In this document: piece after piece, positions 42,587-55,250 of the stretch
Numbering within the stretch: position 1 is the stretch's first letter
Layout: the number at the start of each line of letters is the position of its first letter
Assembly (NCBI GenBank): GCA_047967505.1
Contig: CM106540.1
Source: Dipteris shenzhenensis
Taxonomy: Eukaryota > Polypodiophyta > Polypodiopsida > Gleicheniales
DNA: 64,000 bases
Direction: 5' to 3' (one strand)
Notes under the pieces: model-generated
Databases searched by the model: none
Told to the model about the DNA's origin: nothing
Seen by the model: only the letters and a program-made list of their open reading frames with translations
Made by a program: the position numbers and the translations under genes

Positions 42587-43227
42587 TTCTTAAAACAAGA
42601 GTGCATGTATGCACAAAAGCTCTGGCTTTGGCTTATGAGGCTCTATCGAAAAGAAATTTAAGGTTACTTCAAAGCGGATAGCCTCTACTTAACCTTGAGA
42701 GGCCTACTTATTGTCACTAATAGCTCTCTATATTTCAAAGTTCCTTTTTTTGTCATTGATAGCTCTCTATATTTCAAAGCTCCTTTTTTTGTCATGGAGC
42801 ACATAACTACAATCTTAAATAGAAACTTGGATTTTACCGTTTAATGAAAATATGATAAAAAGAAAAAAAAAGAACGAAAAAAAATATAAACATGAGACAC
42901 GACACAAGGTCCATCAAGACCCGATCCTCCTTGCAAATGTCTGGGGTAATGTTTTATTATTGCCTTGGTGATGTGCAAAGATTTACGCCTTTGAGAATTG
43001 AAGCCCAACAAATACATGTACAAGACTATGCTTATAAGAGCTCATGACTCAACCTTGGCAACCTAAATAATATCGTGTCATGGCCTACAACCATATGAAA
43101 TATCATCCTTCGATCTTGCATTCCATGTGGCATCTCTACTACTGATTTTGAATCTTATTTGCATCGAAAGCATGCATCAAAAGAGGGAAATGTTGTAAGA
43201 ATTCAAGCTAAAGCAACATCGATAGTA

Positions 43228-44025
43228 TTAGAGTCCAATAGTATCGACTAAGTACTTTATTGTATCGAATAAACAATCACTGGGGCTATGTTGATAATGC
43301 AAGACAATGCCAATTGAGTGCTGGTTTTCAACACTGGGTGCGAGATTTGGGTCTATAGTTGCTGCTGTGAGAATTACAATTTCATCATCAGATTGAGTTG
43401 TCATTTCAACAACTGGCTCAAAGCGATAAGGGTGTATAGAACTATCATCATACAAGATCCGTAATGGGATCGATACATTTTCATTGCCACACTACATACA
43501 TAACTTTCCAGTTGCAGATGACCACACTTGAATTGGTCTTAAAAGAAACTTTGAAAGCCATGCAATGGCAAATCTATCTTCCCGAAAACCACCGTGTGAT
43601 ATCAGAACACTCATTTGTGTAAGGTATTTGTCAACTCCATGTTGTTCACGTATGAAGTTCAAATCCAGATTTGTGTTGAAATAGTTTATTGCGTGCTGGT
43701 CATTGTTGTGCAAGTTCGAAATAAATTTTTGGATTGTTATAGTCCATAGTTATTCATAGGTCATCCCATTTTTCAACAAGTACGTGACTATGCCAAATAA
43801 ACAATCGCTTGGTGTGTAACCATAATGCATGACACGGCTTAAGTTCTGTTTGTGCAAGATGTTATCAATTAATTTATTTGGGTCAATTGTTGTTGTTTTG
43901 AAGGCCAGGCTTGCCTTTTTTTTCTTAAAAGAGAAAAAATCTGTCAATAGGGCTACCTTTACAGTTTTAAATGAATCACTTTGATTTCCTTCTAGAAGTC
44001 TTGCATAGTTTAGTAAAAAGAACAA
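43228..44025 (-). pseudogene. OTU-like cysteine protease domains in tandem
   Basis: Three minus-strand frames follow one another: 44025-43750, 43713-43492 and 43455-43228. The first has HYGYTPSDCLFGIVTYLL, resembling the OTU nucleophile region (Asp-Cys-Leu-Phe). The second has MSVLISHGGFREDRFAIAWL and LLRPIQVWSS, typical of the OTU middle. The third has RILYDDSSIHPYRFEPVVEM, matching the catalytic His region, and then a second copy of the start (TIDPN, HYQHSPSDCLFDTIKYLV), so a second domain begins and is cut off. The Asp sits directly before Cys rather than three residues earlier, so the family call is tentative. In-frame stops between the frames make it a pseudogene, or mark short introns. 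OTU enzymes remove ubiquitin; some Helitrons and viruses carry them. Confidence 0.5.
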
Positions 44026-44178
44026 AAAATAACTAAAACAATGAAGGTTTTATAAATGGTATCTCCTGGACCATTAGTTTTGTGCAAGTGTTGATGGCAA
44101 CTTTCCTTTTTTTTTTTGCTTTATTTGACTCTTTTTTTCTTTTACAACCCTAGTAAACAACGATCTTTTCATTAACAG

Positions 44179-44262
44179 GCATAAAGCCTGTTAGGTAGGC
44201 ATAAAGCTCGTTTGGCAGGCGTAAAGCCGATTAGGCAGGCATAAAGCCCTTTCAATAGGCAA
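44179..44262. repeat. Short tandem repeat, about 20 bp, four units
   Basis: The phrase AGGCATAAAGCC and close variants recur four times at about 20 base spacing (44179, 44198, 44218, 44238), followed by two looser ACCGGCTTTTTTGGCAAATG-like copies at 44280-44345. It lies upstream of the OTU-like frames. Confidence 0.8.
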
Positions 44263-44610
44263 ACATCAATTTTCAAGCGAACCGGCTTTTTTGGCAAATG
44301 GCTTTTTTTAATAGGAGAACCGACTTTTCTGGCAAATAGCTTTTTGGATTGTAATTTTTTTCTTTTTAATCCTGCGAGGCACATTCATCTTTAGGATCTG
44401 TTACTGGTACATAGGAAACCAGTACATGTCATCACTTAGGAGTATTCAAAAGTGTACTTAATCGTACATATATAGTGACAGTTAAATCCCATGTGTTATG
44501 CAAGGAAACCCTTTCAAAAATATCTTGAAGCAGATGGTTCCAAAACGCTCTCTATAACATAATATTTTATGAAAGAGAACGATCATATTCATTGACCAAC
44601 TTTTTGTGAA

Positions 44611-44663
44611 TCCCATGTGCCATTTGAGCAAACCCTTACGGGGATACCCCAAAGCACATGGGA
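44611..44663. other. Nested stem-loop carrying the kinase-upstream repeat core
   Basis: TCCCATGTGC (44611-44620) and GCACATGGGA (44654-44663) are exact inverted copies. Inside is GGGG-ATA-CCCC and the core CATTTGAGCAAACCCTTACG, which matches the repeats at 11393-11685. It may be a control element shared by the two loci. Confidence 0.6.
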
Positions 44664-45761
44664 CACACAAAAGAAGACTACAACAAAAACATTCCAAGAT
44701 TCTTTTTTTTTCTCATAGTCTTAAAAATCGTATTTAGAAAAAAAAAATTACAACTAGCAAAATCATATATATATTTAAAAAAAAACTATCTAGCCAATCA
44801 TGCAACGTGTCAATCTATGTACTTACAGAGGTCCAGTAGTATAGAAAGACTCAAAAAAGCTTCAAGAGACAAGATGAACAGGGTGCTGCAAGGAGCCCGA
44901 ATGCGAGAAGCTACCAGCAAAGTCCTTGAGCAGCATCAAGTAATTTACAGGATTGTAGGACTGTATCTTATGGAGAGCAAGAGTATAGCTCATCGATGGA
45001 GTCAATGGTTCTAGAATATTTTGGATTATGCGCTTTTAACAAGGTTCATCAAGTAGATTGATAATCAAATACTTGCTCCAGCGGCTCCACAAACAATCTA
45101 CTAGGCAATGGTAAGGGAGCACTAGGATGACTATGGAATATATTCATGAGGAGTGAAAAGCATAGCGTTATCTAGGGTGCAATGGTACCGAGGGGGCACC
45201 TATGCCCTATTTTTTTATTACGTCGACCTTCAAGGCCTTTCTTCGCTCGAAGAATAGAAAGTAGAACCAAATTAAGCAAGCATTTTGTTGTTGCAGTTGA
45301 AATGGGATAATGGCATGATCAAAGGAAGGAAACATGAGCGAGAGAAGTCGGTTGTAGGTAGAAGATTGGATTGTTAAATCATATGCTATTTGTGGGTTTT
45401 GTTCATGGTGGTTTCTCTATCCTCAGTGTAATCATATATATCTGCGTGAAGATTTCAAGTATCTACAGTGTCGAGCAATTGTGCGTGAGGATTTGAAGTA
45501 TCTGTAGTTCGAAGGAAAGCTGTTCGCTTGCGATAGGAAGTGCTTGTGAGATGGACATCGTTGAATGTGTGGGAGGTGATTTGCTGTTTCATTTCTGTGT
45601 TTCTTTCATTTCAAATCGTTGTATTTTACACGAAAGCCTTGTCTCTCTGTGTGTGTTTTCATCGTGTTTATTGTTTGTATGATACTTCCATTCGTATTCG
45701 TTATGTTACATAGAAACTCCTATGAAAGCCGCACCTTCTGCATTGAACAACCTGCTTAGAG

Positions 45762-46189
45762 TTAGTCAAAAATTAGAATAAGGTACATCGCTGTCATGTC
45801 GATGTCTTCCTTGAAGTTAAAAGTTCCATAGATTTGCGTATATCTGCATGCATTATCGCCTGAGAAATAGATGAGTTTGACCATGTCTTCACAGAGTTGT
45901 CTATATGGGTTGGAAGAATTCCTCTCTTCGAATGTGAGAATGTGGATGGCGTTCACGAAATGTCTGATGATGCGTTGTCTTCGTCTTCCATCATTAGCAT
46001 GCTCTTTGAGCAAGCAGGATGTTTGCTCAGGGTTACAACAAAAGGGGGTTTTATATTGTGGTTCGTTCTCGGTATGGTCTCAGTATGGTAAGTCGGTTTT
46101 GTGTAGAAGACATTGAAAGTTATGACGGTTGTGCAAACATAGTAATTGTTATGTGGAGCACTTCTGGATGGTTTACGTTGCCTAACCAT
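45762..46189 (-). pseudogene. Unassigned coding remnant
   Basis: A frame begins MVRQRKPSRSAPHNNYYVCT at 46189, and a second (46013-45762) reads MLKEHANDGRRRQRIIRHFV, AIHILTFEERNSSNPYRQLC and EDMVKLIYFSGDNACRYTQI. The second looks strongly protein-like, helical and charged. No family is recognised. It lies upstream of the OTU-like gene in the same direction and could be part of the same locus. Confidence 0.35.
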
Positions 46190-46199
46190 GCTACATAAT

Positions 46200-46885
46200 G
46201 GTCTTCAAGACAATACGTTGCATATTACATTGATCTCTATTGACTGTTCGGATTGTTCTAAGTCTTCTGTATCTCCCATTCCCTTGCAATTTGATTAGAC
46301 ATGAGTCTCCTGAGCCCCCCTACCATTGCTCATGTCTATGATTTTCTATAAGTTGTTTTTATAGAGAGCCATAGTCGAATTCTATGGAATGAGAGAAGAT
46401 AGTAAGAGGAAATCCATCTTTGAATTGAAATATACTTAGTTTCATTTTCTATATGGTAACTTTTTTTCTTTCATTATATAGAGTGTCACTTCCAACATTC
46501 CTCCCATACCTCATGAGTTGATGCCTATACAACCTCCAAAATAGTAGAGGATAATATAGAAGATTCATCTAATGATTCACATTATTGACTATGGTCGATG
46601 GTTTTTTTGCCTCGCCCCTCCTTGACCTATGAACTTGATGCTTGGATGCAATAATGCTAGTCCTCGATGGAGATGCCCTCTCATGGATTCATACAGTTGC
46701 CTAGTACTCATACCTACTTGATGCATTAAACATCACAGGAGAACTTAACAGGGGCTTGTGCTATGATAGAAAAGCTGTATGAAGATGAGTGAAGGTCAAA
46801 CACTTGCTGATTGGGCCCATAGAGGTATAACCTGGGTCCCTGATCATTGGGGGCTTGAGATGAGTATAAGTTGACATGGGGTTAA
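46200..46885. other. Unassigned region
   Basis: No frame, repeat or motif that I can support. Confidence 0.5.
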
Positions 46886-46889
46886 CATT

Positions 46890-48161
46890 CTACCTTGAGT
46901 CAGCTTCATCCATGTCCACACGGACATGAATACAATCAAGGACCAGCTCAGACAAGCTGGTCTTAAAAATTGGGTGGCCAAATTGATCTAGAATGCACGT
47001 GAGTTGTCCAAGCCTTGACATGCTTACAGATAGGCCATTGGCACCATATAGAAATGGGTGACAGACAAGGAAGAGGACCTGTGGAAGCTCCAGGATATAA
47101 AACCATTGCATATAAACATATGGTACAATCATATCCCAGTGTCTTGAGTTGGTACCGATGGCCAATGATTAAAGCATTAATGCCAACTGGGACCTTTTGA
47201 GGGTGTAACTGCCATTCCTCCGTCGACAATCAGAAACACCACATCTAGGTCTATGATCCCTAAGTGGGTGAATTTAATCTCTTATCTTTTGTGCTACACC
47301 TATGGTTGGTCCACTTGGTGATCAGGTTGCAGCATACTTCCAAAAGATTAAACCATATTGTAGTTGGTGATAGCTACTAACTAGAGCTATTCAACCAATC
47401 AAAGAAGATCGGCATAATAAGTAGGTAAGGTCAGAGTGGTTGGCCAAGGGAGTTCACATACTTTGATCATAATAGCACGCTACTCTACCTTGTATTTTTC
47501 TCTTTGGTGTTGCCTTCTCCTTGACTATGATATAAAACTCACAAGTGGCACAATCATAAAGTAAAACTTTAGTTAGAGAGTACTCTAGATAAATAATGTG
47601 CACTAGAGGTTGATATATGACGCCAAGATACAACTTTTCCAGTTTGGTGCTAGCCAAAGCTACATCTAGAGTACAATATGTCACGCTAAAGTCTTCCTTG
47701 CCAATGATGGCCAATGGAATGTCTATCCAAGAAAATACTGGTATTGGCAAGACATTGGAGGAAAGGGGCTCAGACTTAGCAAATGGAAGAAGAGGCACGG
47801 GTGAACTAGGTGCTGAAGATCCCATTAGAGAGTGACTCAAGTGAGGCACAGTTTGAAAGGGGCAAGGATTGGACTCCAACACTAGACGTGCATGGATACT
47901 GAACCCATCATTAGAGGTGAGCACAAGACTAGTAGTGGGTTGAGTAGCTACCTCCTTGATGCCTTTGGAGGTAACAGTCTTAGAGGTAGTCATCTTAGTG
48001 GACATTGTTGGGGTGTGGGCGCGAGGATACGTGGTAAATTGATGACCTACTTGGATGGATGGATCCTTCTCACCATTGGGTCCACATTGCCATGGCCTCT
48101 TAATGGGATGTTGATCAGTAGTAGACGGATGCATCCACATCGATCTTTCAATTCGCTCCAA
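46890..48161 (-). other. Unassigned ORFs in a decayed region
   Basis: A 235-codon minus-strand frame (48161-47454) starts MERIERSMWMHPSTTDQHPI, has a Thr/Ser/Pro-rich middle (STKMTTSKTVTSKGIKE) and ends with a basic tail. A second frame of 88 codons lies at 47229-46963. Neither has a recognised domain. They are downstream of the gypsy-type protease on the same strand, so may be divergent retroelement sequence, but no RT motif is present. Confidence 0.3.
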
Positions 48162-49309
48162 TGAAGGACTTCTTTTTAGACTACAATTTTGAATTCTTGA
48201 CCTGCAATTGACAAAGTTCTTTTGAAGGGGCTAGACATGGTACTATATCAAGGGAAAATGCAAGCTCTCTAATAGTCTAACAATGGAAATGTAAACATTT
48301 ATGTAATTCTACAAGCTCAGCTTCCATGGTCTCAAGAGATGCTTGATTTTCTTATAGTTGAATTGCCAAACCTGCATGCTACACCTTTAACTTCTCATGG
48401 TTTTGAGTAATAATTGAAAGCCACCTTTAAAGAATCACACTCCGCTTATAATTGGTTGAGGTCTCTTGATATGCTATGTCTCAATCCACATATTTCTAAT
48501 CGGCATGGAGCATTTGCGGGGGCACCCAATGCTTCACAACATGGTGTAGGATCCAAAAGGGCCATGTCTCCTTTATTTTGCAAGGTGTGCTAAATTTCTC
48601 ATAGTTCGGTAGGAAGAAGCCATATTTAATTAAAAAAGAATACATTTGAAACCCCCCACATTTAGGAGCACTATGTGGTAATAACGGAGCTTGTTTAGGG
48701 GAAAGATTGTTGGGGTTAAGGCTTGATCCGTGAGGGTTTTTCACTTAAAAACCATCTTCTAGGTGTCTTTTGAATGTTTAGCTACTCAGAGATGGGTTTG
48801 CATTTGTCTTTGACTATAGGTTTCTCATTGGCCAATCCCACCTTCTTGATTCTACTACTCAAGGGTAGCAATAGACTCCTTGTCTGGCACTCAAAAGCCA
48901 CTTCCTTCTCACCTTCATCTCCCTTGTGGCCCCAATGCAATGACTTGGTAGGGGCCAACGAAGGCATATAAGGCAAAGAAGGGCTTTGTTGGCAATGTAG
49001 ACTTGCCTAGCTGGTACCTTGTTTCTTCTAGATCAACGTCTCTACAGTAAATGGATCCAAAAGCGGAGGTTGACTAGGAATAGGAATGGATAGGTGACTG
49101 TGAGGGACAGGTGGTAATAGTAAGAGGGCTTTATTGAGCTATGGTTGGTTGGAGCACTAGCATGGGTGGCAAAGAGGTGAGCTAGATGAGGGCAGGAAAC
49201 CATGTGAATAGGGGGCATATGCCACAAAACCTACTCGGAGGTGAGACAATAATGTAACATTCAAAGATGAGGTGTAACTTGGTAGTTTGGTGAGTTGACT
49301 TCCTAAATC

Positions 49310-50165
49310 CTACCTAAAATCTTCAACAACTAGAGTGTTACATGCCTTGGCTGGTTGAACATACGCCAGTTGAATAGGAAATGCAAGAGGTGTTGGATCT
49401 TTGGTTCCCTTTGCAAAAGGTCGTGCATGGCTAATAAAAACGTCCTTGTACCTGACAAATAGGTCTTTTGTAACCATTAATTGCTTGGAAGAAAGATTGG
49501 CACTTACCATACTATTGCAGGGTCATCTTCTATTCCAAGATTGAGTTCTTGTGTTCGCTCTAGACTATCCGCTCTGTTTGAGTTTTGTAATAGTCATTAG
49601 TGTTTTAGCTAAGTCTCGTTCTCGTTCAATGTCTTCAATGAAGAGGAAATGAAGTTACTCTTGAAAAGAGATATTTTTGCTTAGCATTTAATTTATGTTT
49701 GATGTCAGTAGCCACTTGGAAAATATTAATTTCACCCACAAGTAGTATTTGTAATTCCATCAATTGTTGTGACTCGACATCGTGAGGAAATGGATTTGTG
49801 ACATCCAAATCCAACTACTTGGAACCTTTCGAGGATTTGCAGGTATGCATACATCTTGACTGTCTATTTTAATGATCATGTCTTCTGAACCCCAATCATG
49901 GAGTACTTTTGCACTTTTAAGCCAAGGTCGTCCCAATAGTATTGGATAAGCATATTGCTCCATAGCAATTACAATTATGAAACTAACTATATAATAGACA
50001 CCACCTATAGAGATGACAACATTTTGTAGCATACCTTTTGGCCAATTAGCCATTGATCTGCCATGCATTCTTGAAAAGTTGATGGTTGAAAGGACCTCAA
50101 CTTCAACCTCTTGGCAATTTCTTTAGAAATAATATTGACTCGAGAACCACCATCTACTATCACTC
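49310..50165 (-). pseudogene. Ty3/gypsy-type aspartic protease region
   Basis: From 50165 the minus strand reads LYRVIVDGGSRVNIISKEIA, a retroviral-type aspartic protease with the DGGS active site seen in several plant gypsy lineages, then RLKLRSFQPSTFQECMADQ. A frameshift near 50070 leads into 50068-49760: GMLQNVVISIGGVYYIVSF and YPILLGRPWLKSAKVLHDWG, the conserved flap-to-end region (ILGRPWL). A further frame at 49510-49310 (LFVRYKDVFISHARPF) resembles the stretch leading into gypsy RT. No RT follows, so the element is truncated. Confidence 0.75.
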
Positions 50166-50199
50166 GATATAGTCTATTTCTTAACTTTGATGGTGATCA

Positions 50200-52740
50200 C
50201 TTGCACTTCCTAATTGACTACTACTGCAGTGTTAATGATAGGTAAAGTGGCTAATGATGGGTACAATGGCTGAAGAATGCACCTCCTTTGGTTAATGCTC
50301 GAATGATTCTTTAATCTGTTAGGTAAATCTTGACATTATGAAGCTAAAACCATCTCTTCATCTACCATGAAAGCCAAGGTGCAAATGAAACATCAATCTT
50401 GGACACACCATCATACCCTAACCCATAGGAAATATGCCCAGTTTTGTCAACTGCTCCATCTATAGGTATGTAATCGATGCCACATCATACAAAAGATAGA
50501 GATGGCATATAGAGAAATGGCAGGTGCAGCCATGGAAGTGCGTTCCTCTATGCTTTCTTGGCCGACTCACTTTGCTAGTCTTGGGAGGGCTTGTGAAAGC
50601 CATAATGTCTCGAGATTGATGGCCTCAGAGGTCACCTGGAACAAAGCTACACCAATAGCTACACAAGAGCATTGAGGTTAACAAAAGGTAACCAAAGAGG
50701 TGGGTTGTAGAAAGCATTACATTGTCTCCTCTATCCAACTTCGTTCATTTGGCTTTGCCATACTATCAAAAGCCCTCTTATGATGACACCATCTTTTGAC
50801 CCTCGTGGGGAAGCCGCTAGGTGTTGCCTTCTTCCACGATGAAGTCTTGGACCCTCATAAAAGGCACATGTTCTTGTGTTGAAATGGCTTGTGCACGTGG
50901 GCCCAACAACGGGAACCACTGAAGGCTATCATGATCAAGGGGGCCATCAAGTGGGTTTCGCACGACAAGACAACCACAACCAACACAATCGTGGATGGGT
51001 ACACCTAGTTGGGGTTGAGCCTCACATAGGCCGCACATTCTAAGAGGACACTCGAAATTTTATCCTCCCCAAGTACATCTACAATACATCGCTTGCCTTT
51101 GCATTGGAGTGCCTCGGGTGCAAGTATCGTAGTGGTTGGGAGACACTGTGTAGGAGAAGCCATCTACCAACAAGATAATAATTGCGTATAAAGATTATAT
51201 CCATCGAGAAACCATCCTATTCATTTAATGTATGCGTACAAGGATTTTGTTGATCAATAATGTTACCCAACTGTACAAACATAGAGCAAAGAATGACAAT
51301 TGCTCTCAAATGCTAAAGCGTTAAGCTTACATTCTAGAATGGAACCGATTCTTGAGGTTAATGTTAAGGGGTTTCACCATAATCGCCGATGTTTTTTGAC
51401 ATTAGTAGTGGCATTAAGGTTGAGCTAAGCTCTTCAACATTATGCAAATGGATATAAAACCACCAAGAAACACCGTTATGTTTTTGGGCATGGTTTTCAA
51501 ATAATACGTGGGAAAATGCGTATAAAAATAATATTTAACATTACGGTCAACATTCAAACAAGTGTATAAACTCCAACCTTTAATTAAGCATGTGTGTAGA
51601 AACCACAGTTGAAACCCCAAAGTGGTTAAGTTATTGAATGCAATACCCACTAATAAACACACTTACGGTTACACTGAATGAATGCATTTGAAGATTATGT
51701 CAAGTGACAATTATAAAAAGTATCATGAGCATCACACCTATTCCGCAAACATTTAACCCATCTAGCATTCAAGAGTAGTAATGGAAACCATTTGCTAAAA
51801 TTATGCCAATGCCATCATGCAAATGTACTTTATGAATCCCAAAAAGACATGGTAATGTTTTGGACAAGAAAAATAAACTATTGTTCATCGTTGCTATCGC
51901 TTGTACTCCCACTGTCATCGTCATCATTGGGCGGCACTCAACACCTCCTCTTCAACGTCTTCTTGTAGGCATAGGCTCTCTACACGAGTGATGTAGCAAC
52001 GACTGAAGAAGACATCCATGCACCACATGATGTCTTTAACATGATCTTCTTTGGAGAATTCAAGCATGTACCTATCTCACCAAAGATTAAGCTCGAAGAT
52101 ATACAACCCTAAGTGCATACACGCTCAGCGTGGATGATATACTGGTTTGGGTACTGGGAGGTTGGAACAATGTTCCCCTACAGATTGCATTCCCATGTCA
52201 TGCTAGAGCATAGATAGTGAAGAGAAGCATAACTCTTCCCCAAACGATGATAGGAGGTGACATGCCCAAGCTACTGCGCTTTGATAAAAAGATGTCCAAT
52301 AGTGAGGACACACATTGAACAGAACCTGTCACATAGGTTCTATGAGCATGATACTTTGTAAAAATACTAGTAGTATGCACAAACAGAGTTCTCAATATGA
52401 TTGACACGTAGAGATGCCCGACTGTAGTTTTCTTTGGGCGGCAGATAATCACAAAGAATGATAGTGTCTAATAGAGGATGAACGAACTTGGAGAATGTTG
52501 GTTCGTTAGATGAACTAACACTATTGTGATAATTACAACCGGATCCTCCTGCAAAGCTCCTTCTCTCTCTCCTAAGGCGTTTAGCATAGCTCTTCAAATT
52601 TTGCTAGAGAAGCTGAAGCCTGATGCCTTGGAGCTATGGAACTACTATAGCCCTTGCCTCAGTATTTCATTCTCTTGTTGGGAAGCCTTTGCAATTGCCT
52701 TGTATGCTATCATGAACACAAGGAACTTTTGACCAATCTC
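50200..52740. other. Unassigned region upstream of the gypsy protease
   Basis: Gag would be expected here, but no zinc knuckle or gag-like frame is convincing. A 73-codon minus-strand frame at 51038-50817 starts MCGLCEAQPQLGVPIHDCVG, with Cys pairs that do not fit a CCHC pattern. No gene is called. Confidence 0.45.
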
Positions 52741-52749
52741 TATATAGTG

Positions 52750-53270
52750 AACTCTTACCAAACTAGGAAATTCATGGATTTTTACTAGATAGAATCATCA
52801 TTTTATCCTCTTTATACAGAGAATTGTATTTCCTATATAGCTTTCTAGTTTTTTCCCCAGTGTCATGCACAACCATCAAAAAATTTGCTCCTAGGTATGT
52901 TATTCGAACAAGTACTTTAATGTGAGTCTTTATATAGAGAATGAAGCCAACTTTTACTTTCTTATATAGGGAATTTGATAACCTATATAGTCCCATCTAG
53001 GAAATTTGTGTTCCTATATGGAGAATGAACTGGATTTGAAGTTTGCTATGTAGGGAATTGTGTTTCCTATATAGCCCACGTAAATTGCTATCTAGGAAAT
53101 CTGAGTTCCTATATGGATAATGAAGTGTATTTCAAGTTTGTTGTATAGGGAATTGCATTTCCTATATAGCCCATGTATATTGCTATCTAGGAAATGTGAG
53201 TTCCTATAAGGAGAACGAAGTAGTTTCTACAATTCCTATATAGGAAATGGGTTCTTTATCTTGAAAATTA
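52750..53270. repeat. 95 bp tandem repeat, about four to five units
   Basis: The marker CTAGGAAAT recurs at 52997, 53092 and 53187 (95 base period), with more diverged units before 52997. Each unit has two half-units that can fold: GGAAAT...GAGTTCC and GGGAATTG...TTTCCTATATAG. Half-units therefore recur about every 47 bases. The array shows a minisatellite or young satellite pattern. Confidence 0.85.
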
Positions 53271-53279
53271 GAAAGAGTT

Positions 53280-54780
53280 TATATTTGCCTATGTATTAAT
53301 TGTGATTATCTACATATCGAATGAGTTGTTTATCTAGAAAATAAGAAAGAATATTGTATTCTTCATGTAAGAAATATAAGAAAGAATATTGTATTCTTCA
53401 TGTAAGAAATTGTTTAAATTTTTAAATATAAAATGAGCATTAAAAAAAGAAATATGTTTAGCATCTCTATCTCTATATTCTTAAAATAAATGGTGCCACA
53501 TGGAGAGCAACGAATAGACCTCTCCTTGAGCTCTCAACCCCTCCACATGGCATTCAAATTTTCATCATCCACAGAGCCGTGTATGTGCTACGGATCCAAA
53601 CTTACTATCGTAAACCCACTCTATTGCTGAGAGATAGTGTAGTGAACATGAGGAGTTGCAGTAAAGTCACTCACAAAGAGATGGTGAGGATAATGGTGAT
53701 TGTTTGAGCACGGTAAAGAAAGTACTATTTATATTTTTTATTCACATCTACAGTGTAGATATTAATGTGTCAAACATGGTGTTAGTGGGGGGGGGAAGTA
53801 TTTTAACAACGTTAGAGCTTCTATCCAATAGTTAAAATTTTAGATTTCAATTATCTTAACAGTGAACGAAGCAATTGTGAGCATAACAAATTTGATATGC
53901 CTTTTACTTGCCATTTATATGTAATGTTGACATATTCACATGGTTATATGCTTCTCGACACACACATATTCTAACACTTTTTTTTTCTCCTTTCCTTTTC
54001 TTATCCTTCTCTCCCATTTATCTCTCGTTCACCCCCATTCTTCTTTCTTTCTTCTTTTCCCTTTGCTCTTTCTTTCCACTTATTCTCCTTCTTTCCCGTT
54101 TCCTCTTTCTTTCTTACTCGTGTCGAAGGTTTGTACCTTACATCCGCGAGCCTGACCTTCATAAACATTTTTCCTCTTATGTTTGGAGTATCAAACGAAG
54201 ATGACATACACCAATAGAATAACCTTCAACACCCTCTCCTTATGCCTTAAGCCACATTTTCAGTATCTCTATTTACTATTTAAGTACTTCAAACCTAAAT
54301 CTATAATTACTGGATAGAAAGTGCAATGCTATTGAAATAGTTGCCCCCTATTTATATCATGCATGGACTATTGCTATTTGCTCTACATAACACAAGAGAA
54401 GGCTTCCATCCTACTTCCTTTACCTTACTTAAGCAGAACACACCCTCTAACTAGCGCTGAGCTACGTAGTTGTTCATTATTTGACCATAAGCAGCTGGGG
54501 TAGGGTATTACGAACACATTCATGATACTTGGAAAAAATAACAACACAGGTCATGCTTATCATTAAAATGTACAAATTTCCATAACATATTCGATTAACT
54601 TATAATGAAAGTATGTAAACCTATTAGCTACAGAAGTAGTTGAAGTAAGAAATTAAAATTACTAGACAAAAGTTCTAGTATCATTCAAATACTTATCCCT
54701 TATTAATGCAACATACGATATATTAGTAAAACATACAACGCTTAAACATCTACTAGAGTACATGCAAATAACTTCAAAAC
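53280..54780. other. Unassigned AT-rich region with a pyrimidine tract
   Basis: A plus-strand T/C-rich stretch at 53975-54120 produces long Leu/Ser/Phe frames that are composition artefacts. No supported gene. Confidence 0.5.
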
Positions 54781-54787
54781 CACATCA

Positions 54788-55250
54788 ATGCATTGCAAAA
54801 GGACATCCAAAATGAGCTTTAATTTGTATCATTCGGCAACATTTGTCATCAACGTTTGTAGGAAAATATATCAGCACAATTCAAGATACTCCAATACACG
54901 AATGCATATCTTGCGAGCATCTACTATTCAAAATACAAATAGCATACGTAAAGGAAAGTACAAACTCATGGATAATGAGGAAAATACAACACAAATTCCC
55001 TTTTATAACAAAAATAGTACGTATTTGTAGAGATAGTAAGATAGCCATAGAAACAAACAACATGCCAAAATATGTTGTCCCCCAACACATACAACAAAAC
55101 ACTGAGTTATCAAATGTGGCAATCCTCAATGACATTGAAGAAGGATTGGTTACTCTAAGAATAACATTTACTCAAATAAGAGAATTATCACATGGTGTAT
55201 AGTATGGGTACAAGGTAGCATTGTGGACATCTTGCTGACCTCTTACTGAC
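54788..55250 (+). pseudogene. Helitron N-terminal domain fragment (DUF6570-like)
   Basis: A 119-codon plus-strand frame (54843-55202) ends with NDIEEGLVTLRITFTQIREL followed by SHGVQYGYK just past the stop, which resembles the segment xxIEExLVxxRxPFxQIRELxxGxQ found N-terminal to Helitron Rep proteins. The earlier part (ECISCEHLLFKIQIAYVKE) is Cys/His-containing but not diagnostic. Rep and helicase are absent. It is from a different, opposite-strand Helitron than the one at 5.8-9.2 kb. Confidence 0.5.

Noticed and set aside
53908-54207. Leu/Phe/Ser-rich frame as membrane protein
   Set aside because: A T/C-rich tract gives open frames on both strands.
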